This document shows, in pieces, positions 26,011 to 34,883 of a DNA stretch of 39,662 nt. Origin of the DNA: Pseudomonas viridiflava (GTDB lineage Bacteria; Pseudomonadota; Gammaproteobacteria; Pseudomonadales; Pseudomonadaceae); contig NZ_LKEH01000045.1 of assembly GCF_001642795.1 (NCBI RefSeq), positions 84,663 to 124,324 of the forward strand, given 5' to 3'. Numbering within the stretch: position 1 is the first letter of the stretch; every line of letters starts with the position of its first letter. Position numbers and translations under genes: made by a program. The notes under the pieces are model-generated. The model saw only the letters and a program-made list of their open reading frames with translations. It was not told the origin of the DNA and searched no databases.

Positions 26011-26936
26011 TGGACCTTCTTTCTCACTGGCTGGGCAGTGCGCCGGATTTTGCCGTGCCCTTCGCCCTGGCTGCGCTCGGCCTGATCCTGATCGAACGCA
26101 GCGGCGTGCTGGCGCTGGGCGTCGAAGGCATGATGCTGGTAGGCGCGCTGGCGGGCATCGGCATGCAACTGAGTGTCGGCTCGCCCGGCATTTCGCTGCT
26201 GGCCTCGATGGCGGCGGCGGGCGTGGTGTCTTTACTGTTCGCCTTGATGGTGTTGGTGTTGCGGATCAATCAGGTGATCGCCGGGCTGGCGCTGGTGTTT
26301 TTCTGTCAGGGACTGACCGGTTTGCTGGGGACGCTGCTGGGCTGGACCAATCGTCCGGTCAGCGGTCTGCAGGCCGTGGAGTTGTGGCCGCTGTCTGAGC
26401 TGCCCGTGGTGGGCAAGGTGTTTGTCCAGAATCCGCTGGTGTACCTGACCGTGTTGATCTTCTTCGCCGTGGTCTGGTTGCTGGAGCGCACGCGCACCGG
26501 TCTGCGTTTGCGCGCGGTTGGCGAAAACCCACAGGCCGCCGATGCGGCAGGCATTTCGGTGCAGGGCTACAGGCTGGCCGCCATTGTGGCAGGCTCGGCG
26601 CTGATGGGCCTGGCGGGCGGTTTCATTGCGGTGCTGAGCACTAAGATGTGGATCGCCGACATGACTGGCGGGCGCGGCTGGATTGCCGTTTCACTGGTCA
26701 TCTTTGCGCGCTGGTCACCCTGGCGGGCACTGGCCGGAGCATTGCTGTTCGGCGGCATCGAAGCGTTGATTCCGCAACTGGCAGCAACCGGCGTGAAGCT
26801 GCCGCAGTACTTCGTGTTGATGACGCCCTATGCCGTCACCTTGCTGGTCATGGTCTGGGTCGCCGCTGGCAGGCGACAGTCCTCAAGCCAGCCGGGTGCG
26901 CTGGGTGAGCCGTATATTCGTGAGGAGCGGCGATGA
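26010..26936 (+). CDS. ABC transporter permease 2 (YufQ/NupQ-like)
   Basis: A 308-aa BPD_transp_2-type permease. It has an early ALGVEGMMLVGALAG motif and the coupling segment AVGENPQAADAAGISVQGYR. The ATG overlaps the stop of permease 1 (TGATG). The C-terminus is polar. It completes a binding protein-ATPase-permease-permease set. A well-initiated short ORF overlaps its stop. Confidence 0.92.
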   Translation: MDLLSHWLGSAPDFAVPFALAALGLILIERSGVLALGVEGMMLVGALAGIGMQLSVGSPGISLLASMAAAGVVSLLFALMVLVLRINQVIAGLALVFFCQGLTGLLGTLLGWTNRPVSGLQAVELWPLSELPVVGKVFVQNPLVYLTVLIFFAVVWLLERTRTGLRLRAVGENPQAADAAGISVQGYRLAAIVAGSALMGLAGGFIAVLSTKMWIADMTGGRGWIAVSLVIFARWSPWRALAGALLFGGIEALIPQLAATGVKLPQYFVLMTPYAVTLLVMVWVAAGRRQSSSQPGALGEPYIREERR

Positions 26937-26995
26937 CTCTGCAGGCGGACGGTTCAGGCCGGGTTAAGGAATTTTTGACAGGCGCCATGCTCTAA
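26933..26995 (+). pseudogene. 20-codon ORF coupled to permease 2, possible gene remnant
   Basis: AGGAG at 26923-26927 is followed by an ATG at 26933 that overlaps the permease stop (ATGA), the same coupling used inside this operon. The frame ends after 20 codons (MTLQADGSGRVKEFLTGAML). The initiation signal looks too good for chance, so I suspect the truncated 5' end of a lost operon gene. A genuine tiny peptide cannot be excluded. Confidence 0.35.
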
Positions 26996-27032
26996 TCGGT
27001 CATTAGCGTTCGTCCAACCCAGGAGCTTCTGA

Positions 27033-27737
27033 ATGTTCATGTCTCGTCGTTTGATTATTGCAGCCACCGCTGTGGCCATGCTTTCCGGCTGTGCGACGTC
27101 CAATCCCTATGACAATCAGGGCCAGGCTCAAAGCTCCGGTGGCATGAACAAGACTGCCAAATACGGCGGGCTGGGTGCCCTGGCTGGTGCGGTAGCCGGT
27201 GCGGCCATCGACCATAACCATCGCGGCAAAGGCGCACTGATCGGCGCTGCCGTGGTCGGTGCTGCATCGGCAGGCTACGGCTACTACGCGGACAAACAGG
27301 AAGCGGCTCTGCGCGCGAGCATGGCTAATACCGGTGTCGAGGTGCAGCGTCAGGGTGATCAGATCAAGTTGATCATGCCGGGCAACATCACCTTCGCCAC
27401 CGACTCGTCGGCGATTGCCAGCAGCTTCTATTCCCCGCTCAACAACCTGGCGAACTCGCTCAAGCAGTTCAACCAGAGCAACATTGAAATCATCGGCTAC
27501 ACCGACAGCACCGGCAGCCGTCAGCACAACATGGACCTGTCCCAGCAGCGCGCACAGAGCGTCGCAACTTACCTGACGTCCCAAGGCGTCGATCAGGCTC
27601 ACCTGTCGGTACGCGGTGCCGGTCCCGACCAGCCAATCGCCAGCAACGCCGACGCCAATGGCCGCGCCCAGAACCGTCGCGTAGAGGTCAACCTCAAGCC
27701 GATTCCGGGCCAGCAGTATCAGCAATACCAGCAGTAA
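27033..27737 (+). CDS. OmpA-family lipoprotein (YiaD-like)
   Basis: A 234-aa outer-membrane lipoprotein with lipobox MLSGC giving Cys20. A glycine-zipper stretch (GGLGALAGAVAGAA and GALIGAAVVGAASAGYGYY, about 45-90) is followed by a C-terminal OmpA peptidoglycan-binding domain. That domain has NIEIIGYTDSTGS and SQQRAQSVATYL, and NRRVEVNL at the end. It ends in a Gln/Tyr-rich tail. It probably tethers the outer membrane to peptidoglycan. AGGAGC precedes the ATG at 27033; Met3 is an alternative start. Confidence 0.9.
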   Translation: MFMSRRLIIAATAVAMLSGCATSNPYDNQGQAQSSGGMNKTAKYGGLGALAGAVAGAAIDHNHRGKGALIGAAVVGAASAGYGYYADKQEAALRASMANTGVEVQRQGDQIKLIMPGNITFATDSSAIASSFYSPLNNLANSLKQFNQSNIEIIGYTDSTGSRQHNMDLSQQRAQSVATYLTSQGVDQAHLSVRGAGPDQPIASNADANGRAQNRRVEVNLKPIPGQQYQQYQQ

Positions 27738-27749
27738 GCTCCCTTACTG

Positions 27750-27832
27750 ATGATCGTGCCCATGCTCTGGGCACGATCAGTGTCGAGGCGGACTTGCATA
27801 TAACGATGAGTGCTGAGCATGGGCACGATCAT
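27750..27832. repeat. Nested inverted repeats with a dispersed repeat copy
   Basis: An outer perfect 18-bp inverted repeat pairs 27750-27767 with 27815-27832 (ATGATCGTGCCCATGCTC and its complement). An inner 10-bp one pairs 27752-27761 with 27769-27778 (GATCGTGCCC / GGGCACGATC). They share a left arm, so they are mutually exclusive. Bases 27792-27832 are the second copy of the repeat at 22-62. The structure sits between convergent genes and may serve as a bidirectional 3' end. Confidence 0.75.
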
Positions 27833-27835
27833 GAA

Positions 27836-28735
27836 TCAACCGCGATACTGCTCGTGCATCCGCTCAAGCAACTGGTCTTTCTCTTCCCACAGCGCGTTGA
27901 TCCACTGCTGGAATTCCAGGCGGTATTCGCCGTCCTGATCGTAGTTTTTGCCCACGAACTGCTGCGGGATTCTGATCTCTTCGAAGTGGGCGACCACGTC
28001 TTTCACTCTGCCGCACAGCAAGTCCCAGTAGCCCGGCCGGCCAGCGGGATAGTGAATGGTCACGTTGATGATCGACTCAAGCTGCTCGCCCATCGCATCC
28101 AGCACGAAAGCAATGCCGCCCGCCTTGGGTTTCAGCAAATGGCGGAACGGCGAGTTCTGCTCGGCATGCTTGCCCGGCGTGAAGCGCGTGCCTTCTGCGA
28201 AGTTGAAGATACCCACCGGGTTGTGACGAAACTTCGCGCACGTGCGACGTGTGGTTTCCAGGTCCTTGCCCTTTTTCTCCGGATGCTTGGCCAGGTACGC
28301 CTTGGAATAGCGCTTCATGAACGGAAAGCCCAGCGCCCACCATGCCAGACCAATCACCGGCACCCAGATCAGTTCCTGCTTGAGGAAGAACTTCAACGGT
28401 CGGATACGGCGGTTCAACACGTACTGCAGCACCATGATGTCGACCCAGCTCTGATGGTTGCTGGTCACCAGATACGAGTGCTTGTAGTCCAGCCCCTCGA
28501 GGCCGGTCAGGTGCCAGCGGGTGTTGCACAGCAGTCTGATCCACGCATTGTTATTGCCGATCCAGGTTTCCTGAATGTGGCTCATCATCCAGTCGGTGAG
28601 GCGTTGGGCGGCAGAGAAGGGCAGGCAGATCTTGAAGATCGTGACCACGAACAGCACCGTGCAGCAGACGACGGTGTTCAGCGCCAACAGCAGCGAGGCG
28701 AGGACGCCGCGCAATGGGGCAGGCAGGAAATCCAT
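27836..28735 (-). CDS. Inner-membrane acyltransferase (YihG-like)
   Basis: A 299-aa PlsC-family protein with an N-terminal hydrophobic segment (about 10-40). The acyltransferase box is NHQSWVD (His94, Asp99, canonical H-X4-D), and a block-III motif FAEGTRFTPGKH follows. The C-terminal KNYDQDGEYRLEFQQWI matches E. coli YihG-type proteins, as I recall them. It probably acylates a lysophospholipid. The 5' end lies 63 bp downstream of pta on the same strand, so co-transcription is possible. Confidence 0.85.
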   Translation of the reverse strand: MDFLPAPLRGVLASLLLALNTVVCCTVLFVVTIFKICLPFSAAQRLTDWMMSHIQETWIGNNNAWIRLLCNTRWHLTGLEGLDYKHSYLVTSNHQSWVDIMVLQYVLNRRIRPLKFFLKQELIWVPVIGLAWWALGFPFMKRYSKAYLAKHPEKKGKDLETTRRTCAKFRHNPVGIFNFAEGTRFTPGKHAEQNSPFRHLLKPKAGGIAFVLDAMGEQLESIINVTIHYPAGRPGYWDLLCGRVKDVVAHFEEIRIPQQFVGKNYDQDGEYRLEFQQWINALWEEKDQLLERMHEQYRG

Positions 28736-28798
28736 GAAGGATAAAGCTCCGCAGAAGAGTGGGATGCCGCAGATTTGCCTGCGGCACCTGTGTGTTTA

Positions 28799-30889
28799 TC
28801 AGGCCAGTGTGTCGGCCTGAATGGCAGTCAACGCGATGGTGTAGACGATGTCGTCGACCTGAGCGCCACGCGGCAGATCGTTGACCGGCTTGCGCAGGCC
28901 TTGCAGCATCGGGCCGAGACTCACGCAGTCGGCGCTGCGCTGCACGGCCTTATACGTGGTGTTGCCGGTGTTCAGATCCGGGAACACAAACACGTTGGCG
29001 CGTCCTGCAACGGGGCTGTCAGGTGCCAGTTGCCGGGCGACGTGCTCGTTGGCGGCGGCATCATACTGCAGCGGTCCGTCGATCAATAGATCACGCTTGG
29101 TTTCGCGGGCCAGTTGCGTGGCTTCGCGGACTTTCTCGACCTCTTCGCCGCTGGCCGAATTGCCGCTCGAATAGCTGATCATCGCCACGCGGGGCGAGAT
29201 GCCGAACGCGATGGCTGAGTCGGCGCTTTGCAAGGCAATCTCGGCCAGTTCGCTGGCGCTCGGGTGCGGGTTCATGATGCAGTCGCCATAGACCAGCACC
29301 TGCTCGGGAAACAGCATGAAGAATACTGACGACACCAGCGTGCAGCCCGGCGCGGTCTTGATCAGTTGCAGGGCAGGGCGAATGGTGTTTGCAGTGGAGT
29401 GAACGACGCCTGACACCAGCCCGTCGACTTCATCCAGCGCCAGCATGACCGTGCCGATCACCACCGGATCTTCAAGTTGCTGCTCGGCCATGGGCGCGTT
29501 CAGGCTTTTGCTTCTGCGCAGGTCCACCATCGGCGCAACGTAGCGCTCGCGAATCAGGTCCGGGTCGAGAATTTCCAGCCCCGGTGGCAGCTCGATGCCG
29601 TGGGCCTGTGCAACCGCTTGCACCTCCTCAGGCTTGGCCAGCAGTACGCAGCGCGCAATGCCGCGGGCCTGACAGATCGCGGCCGCCTGAATGGTCAGCG
29701 GTTCGTTGCCTTCCGGCAGTACGATGCGCTTGTTGGCGGCCTGCGCACGCTGGATCAATTGATAGCGAAACACCGCTGGCGACAGGCGCAATTCGCGCGG
29801 CGTACCACAGCGCTGGTGCAGCCACTTGGCGTCCAGATGGCTGGCGACGAAATCCGTGATGATTTCCGCACGCTCGCGGTCATCAATGGGGATTTCCTTG
29901 TTCAACTGATTGAGGCGGTTGGCCGTGTCGTAGGAGCCGGTGCTCACTGAAAGCACCGGCAGTCCTGCCTGCAACGCGCCGCGGCACAATTCCATGATGC
30001 GCGGGTCGGGGACCGTATCGCTGGTCAGCAACAGGCCCGCCAGCGGCACGCCATTCATGGCGGCCAGGCTTACGGCGAGAATGATGTCGTCTCGGTCGCC
30101 CGGCGTCACCACCAGCACGCCTGGCTTGAGCAGAGGCACGGTATTGAGCACGGTTCGCGCGCAGATAATGATCCGCGACATGCGACGCTGATCGTAATCG
30201 CCTGCGTTGAGCACCTGAGCGCCCAGCAATTCGGCGACGTCACGGGTACGCGGCGCGTTGAGTTCGGCCTGATAGGGAATACAGCCCAGCAGACGGAAAT
30301 CGCCATTGCGCAGCAGCGGCGAGTGCTCCTTCAGACGAGCGGCGAAGACTTCCATGCTTTCGTCGGTGCGGACCTTGTTCAGGATCACGCCCAGAACCTT
30401 GGGGTCCTTGGGACCGCCGAACAACTGGGCCTGTAATTCGACCCGTCCGGACAGCTCGGTCAGCACCTCGTTTTCCGGCGCGGACACCAGAATCACCTCG
30501 GCATCCAGGCTCTTGGCCAAGTGGAGGTTGACCCGCGCGGCATAGCTGGCGCTGCGTGTCGGCACCATGCCTTCGACTACCAGCACATCCTTGCCGACGG
30601 CTGCCTGCTGGTAAAGATTGATGATTTCTTCAAGCAGCTCGTCCAGCTGCCCGTCGCCCAGCATGCGTTCGACGTGCGCCAGAGCAAGCGGTTTGGGCGG
30701 TTTGAGGCCGTGGGTGCGGGCCATCAGTTCGGTCGAGCGTTCCGGGCCCAGATCGCCGGGATGCGGTTGGGCAATCGGCTTGAAAAAACCGACTTTCAGG
30801 CCGGCGCGCTCCAGAGTGCGCACCAGCCCGAGGCTGATGGAGGTCAACCCCACGCCAAAATCTGTGGGGGCGATGAAGAACGTCTGCAT
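28799..30889 (-). CDS. pta: Phosphate acetyltransferase Pta (long form)
   Basis: A 696-aa enzyme that interconverts acetyl-CoA and acetyl phosphate. This is the long form. The N-terminal P-loop-like domain opens with FIAPTDFGVGLTSISLGL. A central DRTGG-type regulatory domain follows (about 215-340), and the catalytic PTA_PTB domain runs from about 370, with KRIVLPEGNEP and a C-terminal ...GNTTYKAVQRSADCVSLGPM. Its usual partner ackA is not immediately upstream, where a DUF3565 gene lies instead. Both read leftward. Confidence 0.95.
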   Translation of the reverse strand: MQTFFIAPTDFGVGLTSISLGLVRTLERAGLKVGFFKPIAQPHPGDLGPERSTELMARTHGLKPPKPLALAHVERMLGDGQLDELLEEIINLYQQAAVGKDVLVVEGMVPTRSASYAARVNLHLAKSLDAEVILVSAPENEVLTELSGRVELQAQLFGGPKDPKVLGVILNKVRTDESMEVFAARLKEHSPLLRNGDFRLLGCIPYQAELNAPRTRDVAELLGAQVLNAGDYDQRRMSRIIICARTVLNTVPLLKPGVLVVTPGDRDDIILAVSLAAMNGVPLAGLLLTSDTVPDPRIMELCRGALQAGLPVLSVSTGSYDTANRLNQLNKEIPIDDRERAEIITDFVASHLDAKWLHQRCGTPRELRLSPAVFRYQLIQRAQAANKRIVLPEGNEPLTIQAAAICQARGIARCVLLAKPEEVQAVAQAHGIELPPGLEILDPDLIRERYVAPMVDLRRSKSLNAPMAEQQLEDPVVIGTVMLALDEVDGLVSGVVHSTANTIRPALQLIKTAPGCTLVSSVFFMLFPEQVLVYGDCIMNPHPSASELAEIALQSADSAIAFGISPRVAMISYSSGNSASGEEVEKVREATQLARETKRDLLIDGPLQYDAAANEHVARQLAPDSPVAGRANVFVFPDLNTGNTTYKAVQRSADCVSLGPMLQGLRKPVNDLPRGAQVDDIVYTIALTAIQADTLA

Positions 30890-30966
30890 ACTGGCTTCTC
30901 GATTGAGCAGTGCAAGGGCAGTGGCGAAGGTGTACAGCCGACAACCGTAAAAAGACCGGGAACCGT

Positions 30967-31287
30967 CTAATGCGGATCCTCTTTGCCAAGACTATCGTTA
31001 TCCGCAGCTTTCGCACACCAGCCGCAGTGAAAGCCCTGACCTATTTTCTGTTGGCGTTCAGCGGGGTCCAGCACCCAGGCCCGCGATTGCCACGGCGGCT
31101 GGTGACGAAGATGCTGAGTGTGGCCGCAGGACAGCATCGCAACCCAGTGTCCTTCTTCGTCCTGCCGGAAATCGATGACCGTTGACTTTTCCAATTGGGC
31201 CCGTCTGTCAGAGTTGCGTTCGCTTTCGGGCGATGGCTTGGTTAAACTTGCTCGTTCTTCAATCTTAAGCAAAGGTCTTGTCCCCAT
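30967..31287 (-). CDS. DUF3565-family small Cys/His protein
   Basis: A DUF3565-type protein. The conserved part starts VIDFRQDEEGHWVAMLSCGH, with CGHTQHLRHQPPW and a terminal HCGWC, a likely zinc site. The start is uncertain. The ATG at 31287 gives 106 aa and shares a CATG with the divergent FKBP start. The conserved domain could instead begin at a TTG near 31194. The function is unknown. It lies 77 bp upstream of pta. Confidence 0.65.
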   Translation of the reverse strand: MGTRPLLKIEERASLTKPSPESERNSDRRAQLEKSTVIDFRQDEEGHWVAMLSCGHTQHLRHQPPWQSRAWVLDPAERQQKIGQGFHCGWCAKAADNDSLGKEDPH

Positions 31288-31771
31288 GCCGATCGCCGCC
31301 AATAAGGCTGTCTCCATTGACTATACCCTGACCAACGACGCTGGTGAGGTCATCGACAGCTCCACCGGTGGCGCGCCGCTGGTTTACCTGCAAGGTGCTG
31401 GCAACATCATTCCGGGCCTCGAAAAGGCACTGGAAGGCAAGAATGTCGGTGACGAGCTGGATGTCGCCATCGAGCCGGAAGAAGCCTACGGCGAATACTC
31501 CGCCGAACTGGTCAGCACCCTGAGCCGCAGTATGTTCGAAGGCGTTGACGAGCTTCAGGTCGGCATGCAGTTTCATGCTTCCGGCCCTGACGGCGGCATG
31601 CAGATCGTGACCATTCGCGATCTGGACGGCGACGACGTCACTGTCGACGGCAACCACCCGCTCGCCGGTCAGCGTCTGAACTTCAAAGTGAAAGTCGTGG
31701 ACATTCGTGATGCCAGCGAAGAAGAAGTAGCTCATGGCCACGTTCATGGCGAAGGCGGCCATCATCACTGA
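31286..31771 (+). CDS. FKBP-type peptidyl-prolyl isomerase, SlyD-like
   Basis: A 161-aa cytosolic cis-trans prolyl isomerase/chaperone. It has the SlyD layout: a split FKBP domain (IDYTLTNDAGEVIDSS, YLQGAGNIIPGLEKALEG) with an inserted flap domain (about 65-120, starting VAIEPEEAYGEY). A short His-rich tail (HGHVHGEGGHHH) may bind Ni2+. AAAGG precedes the ATG. The length is slightly under E. coli SlyD because the tail is shorter. Confidence 0.9.
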   Translation: MPIAANKAVSIDYTLTNDAGEVIDSSTGGAPLVYLQGAGNIIPGLEKALEGKNVGDELDVAIEPEEAYGEYSAELVSTLSRSMFEGVDELQVGMQFHASGPDGGMQIVTIRDLDGDDVTVDGNHPLAGQRLNFKVKVVDIRDASEEEVAHGHVHGEGGHHH

Positions 31772-31901
31772 TTTGTGCTGCTAAGCTCAAATCACTGACA
31801 AAGGCGCTCTGGCCGTTCTGCGATGACGACTTTCGTTTCGCGTACGGTCATTGCGCCTTTTCGGGTTCTGGGGCAAGGCTCGGGTTTCAAGGGGGTTCTT
31901 C

Positions 31902-32390
31902 ATGAGTGCTTTTCACGACATCAAGCTGAAAGCGCTGGATGGTCAGGAGCTGTCACTGGCTCCGTTCAAGGACAAGGCGGTTCTGGTTGTCAATGTCGCT
32001 TCGAAGTGCGGTCTCACACCGCAGTATGCAGCGCTCGAGAACCTGTACCAGCAATACAAGGACAAGGGCCTGATGATTCTGGGACTGCCCTGCAACCAGT
32101 TTGCGGGCCAGGAGCCGGGCACCGAACAGGAAATTGCCGAGTTCTGCGAACTCAGTTACGGCGTGACCTTTCCTCTGGGCGAAAAGCTTGAGGTCAACGG
32201 TCCGCATCGTCATCCGCTCTATCGCCTGCTGGCGGGTGAGGGTGCCGAGTTTCCCGGTGATATCACCTGGAATTTTGAAAAGTTTCTCGTTCGAAAGAGC
32301 GGCGAAGTCATCGCACGTTTCTCGCCGCGCACAGCGCCTGATGATCCTGCCGTCATTCTGGCAATCGAAAAAGCGCTGGGTCTGAACTGA
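31902..32390 (+). CDS. Glutathione peroxidase family protein
   Basis: A 162-aa thioredoxin-fold peroxidase. The active-site peroxidatic Cys36 lies in VNVASKCGLTPQY, the Gln region in LGLPCNQFAGQEPG (with the second Cys) and the Trp-Asn in WNFEKFLV. As in most bacterial members it has Cys rather than selenocysteine and probably uses thioredoxin. AAGGGGG precedes the start at 31902. A terminator follows. Confidence 0.93.
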   Translation: MSAFHDIKLKALDGQELSLAPFKDKAVLVVNVASKCGLTPQYAALENLYQQYKDKGLMILGLPCNQFAGQEPGTEQEIAEFCELSYGVTFPLGEKLEVNGPHRHPLYRLLAGEGAEFPGDITWNFEKFLVRKSGEVIARFSPRTAPDDPAVILAIEKALGLN

Positions 32391-32400
32391 TCAGCCTTCC

Positions 32401-32436
32401 GGGTGGCCTCCGACTCTTTGGCCACCCCATGTTTTT
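32401..32436 (+). terminator. Intrinsic terminator after the glutathione peroxidase gene
   Basis: GGGTGGCC and GGCCACCC form an 8-bp stem around an 11-nt loop, followed by CATGTTTTT. Confidence 0.75.
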
Positions 32437-32566
32437 ACCGCTTCTGAACTCAAATCAGTCAAATCAATAGTACTGGGCCTGCGCTCCCGGTCCGCCCTAT
32501 GCTGCGCCTCTGATCCGGCATTCTTCGCCGAATCGCTATCCCTCAACGCTCGTCGGAGACCCGCGC

Positions 32567-33670
32567 ATGCCGGTAAAAGCCTTGTTCAAACCCTTTCATC
32601 TGGGCAGCCTGGAATTATCGTCACGTGTGGTCATGGCGCCTATGACGCGCTCGTTCTCGCCTGGGCATGTGCCGAACTCGAAGGTCGTCGAATATTACCG
32701 GCGTCGGGCAGCCGCAGGCGTCGGTCTGATCATCACCGAGGGTACGACGGTGAATCACAAGGCTTCCAATGGCTATCCCAACGTCCCGCAGTTCTTCGGT
32801 GAAGCGCCGCTGGCCGGCTGGAAGAACGTGGCTGATGCCGTGCACGCCGAAGGCGGCAAGATCGTCCCGCAGCTCTGGCATGTCGGCGCGGTACGTCGCC
32901 TCGGCACCGAGCCGGACGGCAGCGTGCCTGCCTACGGGCCGATGGAAAAGGTCAAGGACGGGCAAGTGCTGGTCCACGGCATGAGCAAACAGGACATTGA
33001 TGAAGTGGTAGCCGCGTTCGCGCAGGCAGCAGCGGATGCCAAGGCCATCGGCATGGATGGCGTGGAGATCCATGGTGCTCACGGCTATCTGATCGACCAG
33101 TTTTTCTGGGAGGGCAGCAACCAGCGCACCGACGAATACGGCGGCAGCCTCGCCAACCGTTCGCGCTTTGCCATCGAGCTGATTCAGGCCGTACGCGCTG
33201 CGGTCGGACCGGATTACCCGATCATCTTCCGTTTCTCACAGTGGAAGCAGCAGGATTACACCGCACGCCTTGTGAACACGCCAGAAGCGCTCGGCGAATT
33301 CCTGCAGCCGCTGTCGGACGCCGGTGTGGATATCTTTCACTGCTCGACACGTCGGTTCTGGGAAGCGGAATTCGAAGGCTCCGAACTGAACCTGGCGGGC
33401 TGGACGCGCAAACTGACCGGCAAACCGACCATTACCGTCGGCAGCGTCGGCCTGGACGGCGAGTTTCTGCAATTCATGGTCAACACCGACAAGGTGGCCC
33501 AGCCGGCCAGTCTGGAAAATCTGTTGCAGCGGCTGGGCAACGACGAGTTCGATCTGGTCGCTGTAGGGCGTGCACTGCTGGTCGATCCCGATTGGGCAGT
33601 CAAGGTGCGCGAAGGGCGCGAGCAGGACATTCTGCCGTTCAGTCGAGAGGCACTGACGACGTTGGTCTGA
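32567..33670 (+). CDS. Old Yellow Enzyme-family ene-reductase
   Basis: A 367-aa NAD(P)H:flavin oxidoreductase with an FMN-binding TIM barrel. It shows APMTRSFSPGHVPN, IITEGTTV, QLWHVGA, HGAHGYLIDQFFWEGSNQR (the HxxH-type substrate pocket near 165-170) and VGRALLVDPDW. It reduces activated alkenes such as enones or maleimides and is closest in style to NemA-like alkene reductases. Its 3' end overlaps the convergent glycosyltransferase gene by 32 bp. Confidence 0.92.
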   Translation: MPVKALFKPFHLGSLELSSRVVMAPMTRSFSPGHVPNSKVVEYYRRRAAAGVGLIITEGTTVNHKASNGYPNVPQFFGEAPLAGWKNVADAVHAEGGKIVPQLWHVGAVRRLGTEPDGSVPAYGPMEKVKDGQVLVHGMSKQDIDEVVAAFAQAAADAKAIGMDGVEIHGAHGYLIDQFFWEGSNQRTDEYGGSLANRSRFAIELIQAVRAAVGPDYPIIFRFSQWKQQDYTARLVNTPEALGEFLQPLSDAGVDIFHCSTRRFWEAEFEGSELNLAGWTRKLTGKPTITVGSVGLDGEFLQFMVNTDKVAQPASLENLLQRLGNDEFDLVAVGRALLVDPDWAVKVREGREQDILPFSREALTTLV

Positions 33671-34883
33671 TGGTCTGACGAGCAACCTTTGCGACCTCGA
33701 CCTCAGTCACGCTTTCCCGGGGCGGGGAGACGTCCAGCAGTTGCCGTTCGAACTGATCGATGATTGCCGCCCAGCCCTGACGACTCGCATGCTGCCTGGC
33801 GTTCAGGCGCACGCGGCGCAGGGTTTCGCTGTCTTCCAGCAGCCAGTGCGCGGCGTCTATGAATGCCGCTTCATCTCCGGGCATGGCCAGCGCGCCATTG
33901 TGGCCGTGACGAATATGCTGCCCGGCGGCCGCTTCATCGTAGGCAACCACGCCCAGGCCGGACGCCAGTGCTTCCAGCACCACGTTGCCAAAGGTTTCGG
34001 TCAGGCTGGGAAACAGGAACATGTCGCCTGACGCATAGTGCGTTGCCAGCGCCTCGCCCCGTTGCGTGCCGCAGAGGATTGCCTCTGGAATCTGTTGTTC
34101 CAGCCACGTTCGCTGAGGCCCGTCGCCGACAATGATCAGCTTGAGGTTGCGTTGCGGGTAACTCGCCTTCAGCGTCTCGAAACTGGCCTTTAGCAGCCCC
34201 AGATTCTTCTCCGGTGCCAGTCTGCCGACATGAATCACACCCGTGTCGTTCGCCCCCAGCCCCCAGCTCTCGCGCAAGGTTTGGGAGCGCCGTGAGGGGT
34301 GAAACAATTGACTGTCCACGCCCCGCGACAGCAACTCAATGCGCTCGAAACCGCGCCGCTCCAGCTCCACTTTCTGGCTGACGCTGGGCACCAGCGTGAT
34401 CCGCGAACGATTGTGGAACCAGCGCAGGTAATGGGTGATCAGGCGAGTGATGAAGCCCATGCCGTATTGCTGTGTGTATTGAGGAAAATTGGTGTGGAAG
34501 CCGCTCACCACCGCTATCCCCAGTCGTCTGGCAGCGCGTAACGCAGAAAGCCCCAGCGGCCCCTCGGTGGCGATATACAGCACATCCGGCCGTCTGCGCT
34601 GCCAGCGGCGTAACAGCTTGTGCATCGACGACTGCCCCCACTGCAATCCCGGATAGCCCGGAATCGGCCAGCCGCGGCACAGCATTAGATCATCGGCTGC
34701 GCTCGACACAGCGTCCTCGCTCTGGCGCGGCCGGATCAGCTCGACCCGATGCCCGCGCAAGCGCAAGCCGTCACACAGCCGCCCCAGGGTGTTGGCAACG
34801 CCATTGATCTCGGGGCTGAAGGTTTCAGTGATAAGCGTGACATGCAGGGATTGGCTCATAGGAAGAGTTTCGACCGTAGACAT
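33639..34883 (-). CDS. GT4-family glycosyltransferase (MgtA-like)
   Basis: A 414-aa retaining GT-B glycosyltransferase. The N-terminal acceptor domain has TETFSPEINGVANTLGRL (residues 18-35). The C-terminal donor domain has HVGRLAPEKNL and LFPSLTETFGNVVLEALASG, the E-x7-E signature of family GT4. The donor may be GDP-mannose, by likeness to MgtA-type enzymes. A second Met at residue 9 is an alternative start. It overlaps the ene-reductase gene tail to tail. Confidence 0.87.
   Translation of the reverse strand: MSTVETLPMSQSLHVTLITETFSPEINGVANTLGRLCDGLRLRGHRVELIRPRQSEDAVSSAADDLMLCRGWPIPGYPGLQWGQSSMHKLLRRWQRRRPDVLYIATEGPLGLSALRAARRLGIAVVSGFHTNFPQYTQQYGMGFITRLITHYLRWFHNRSRITLVPSVSQKVELERRGFERIELLSRGVDSQLFHPSRRSQTLRESWGLGANDTGVIHVGRLAPEKNLGLLKASFETLKASYPQRNLKLIIVGDGPQRTWLEQQIPEAILCGTQRGEALATHYASGDMFLFPSLTETFGNVVLEALASGLGVVAYDEAAAGQHIRHGHNGALAMPGDEAAFIDAAHWLLEDSETLRRVRLNARQHASRQGWAAIIDQFERQLLDVSPPRESVTEVEVAKVARQTIRPTSSVPLD

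Noticed and set aside
26975..27003. Sigma-70 promoter for the OmpA-family lipoprotein (TTGACA)
   Set aside because: The -35 is perfect, but no good -10 lies at 16-18 bp. TCTAAT is only 10 bp away.
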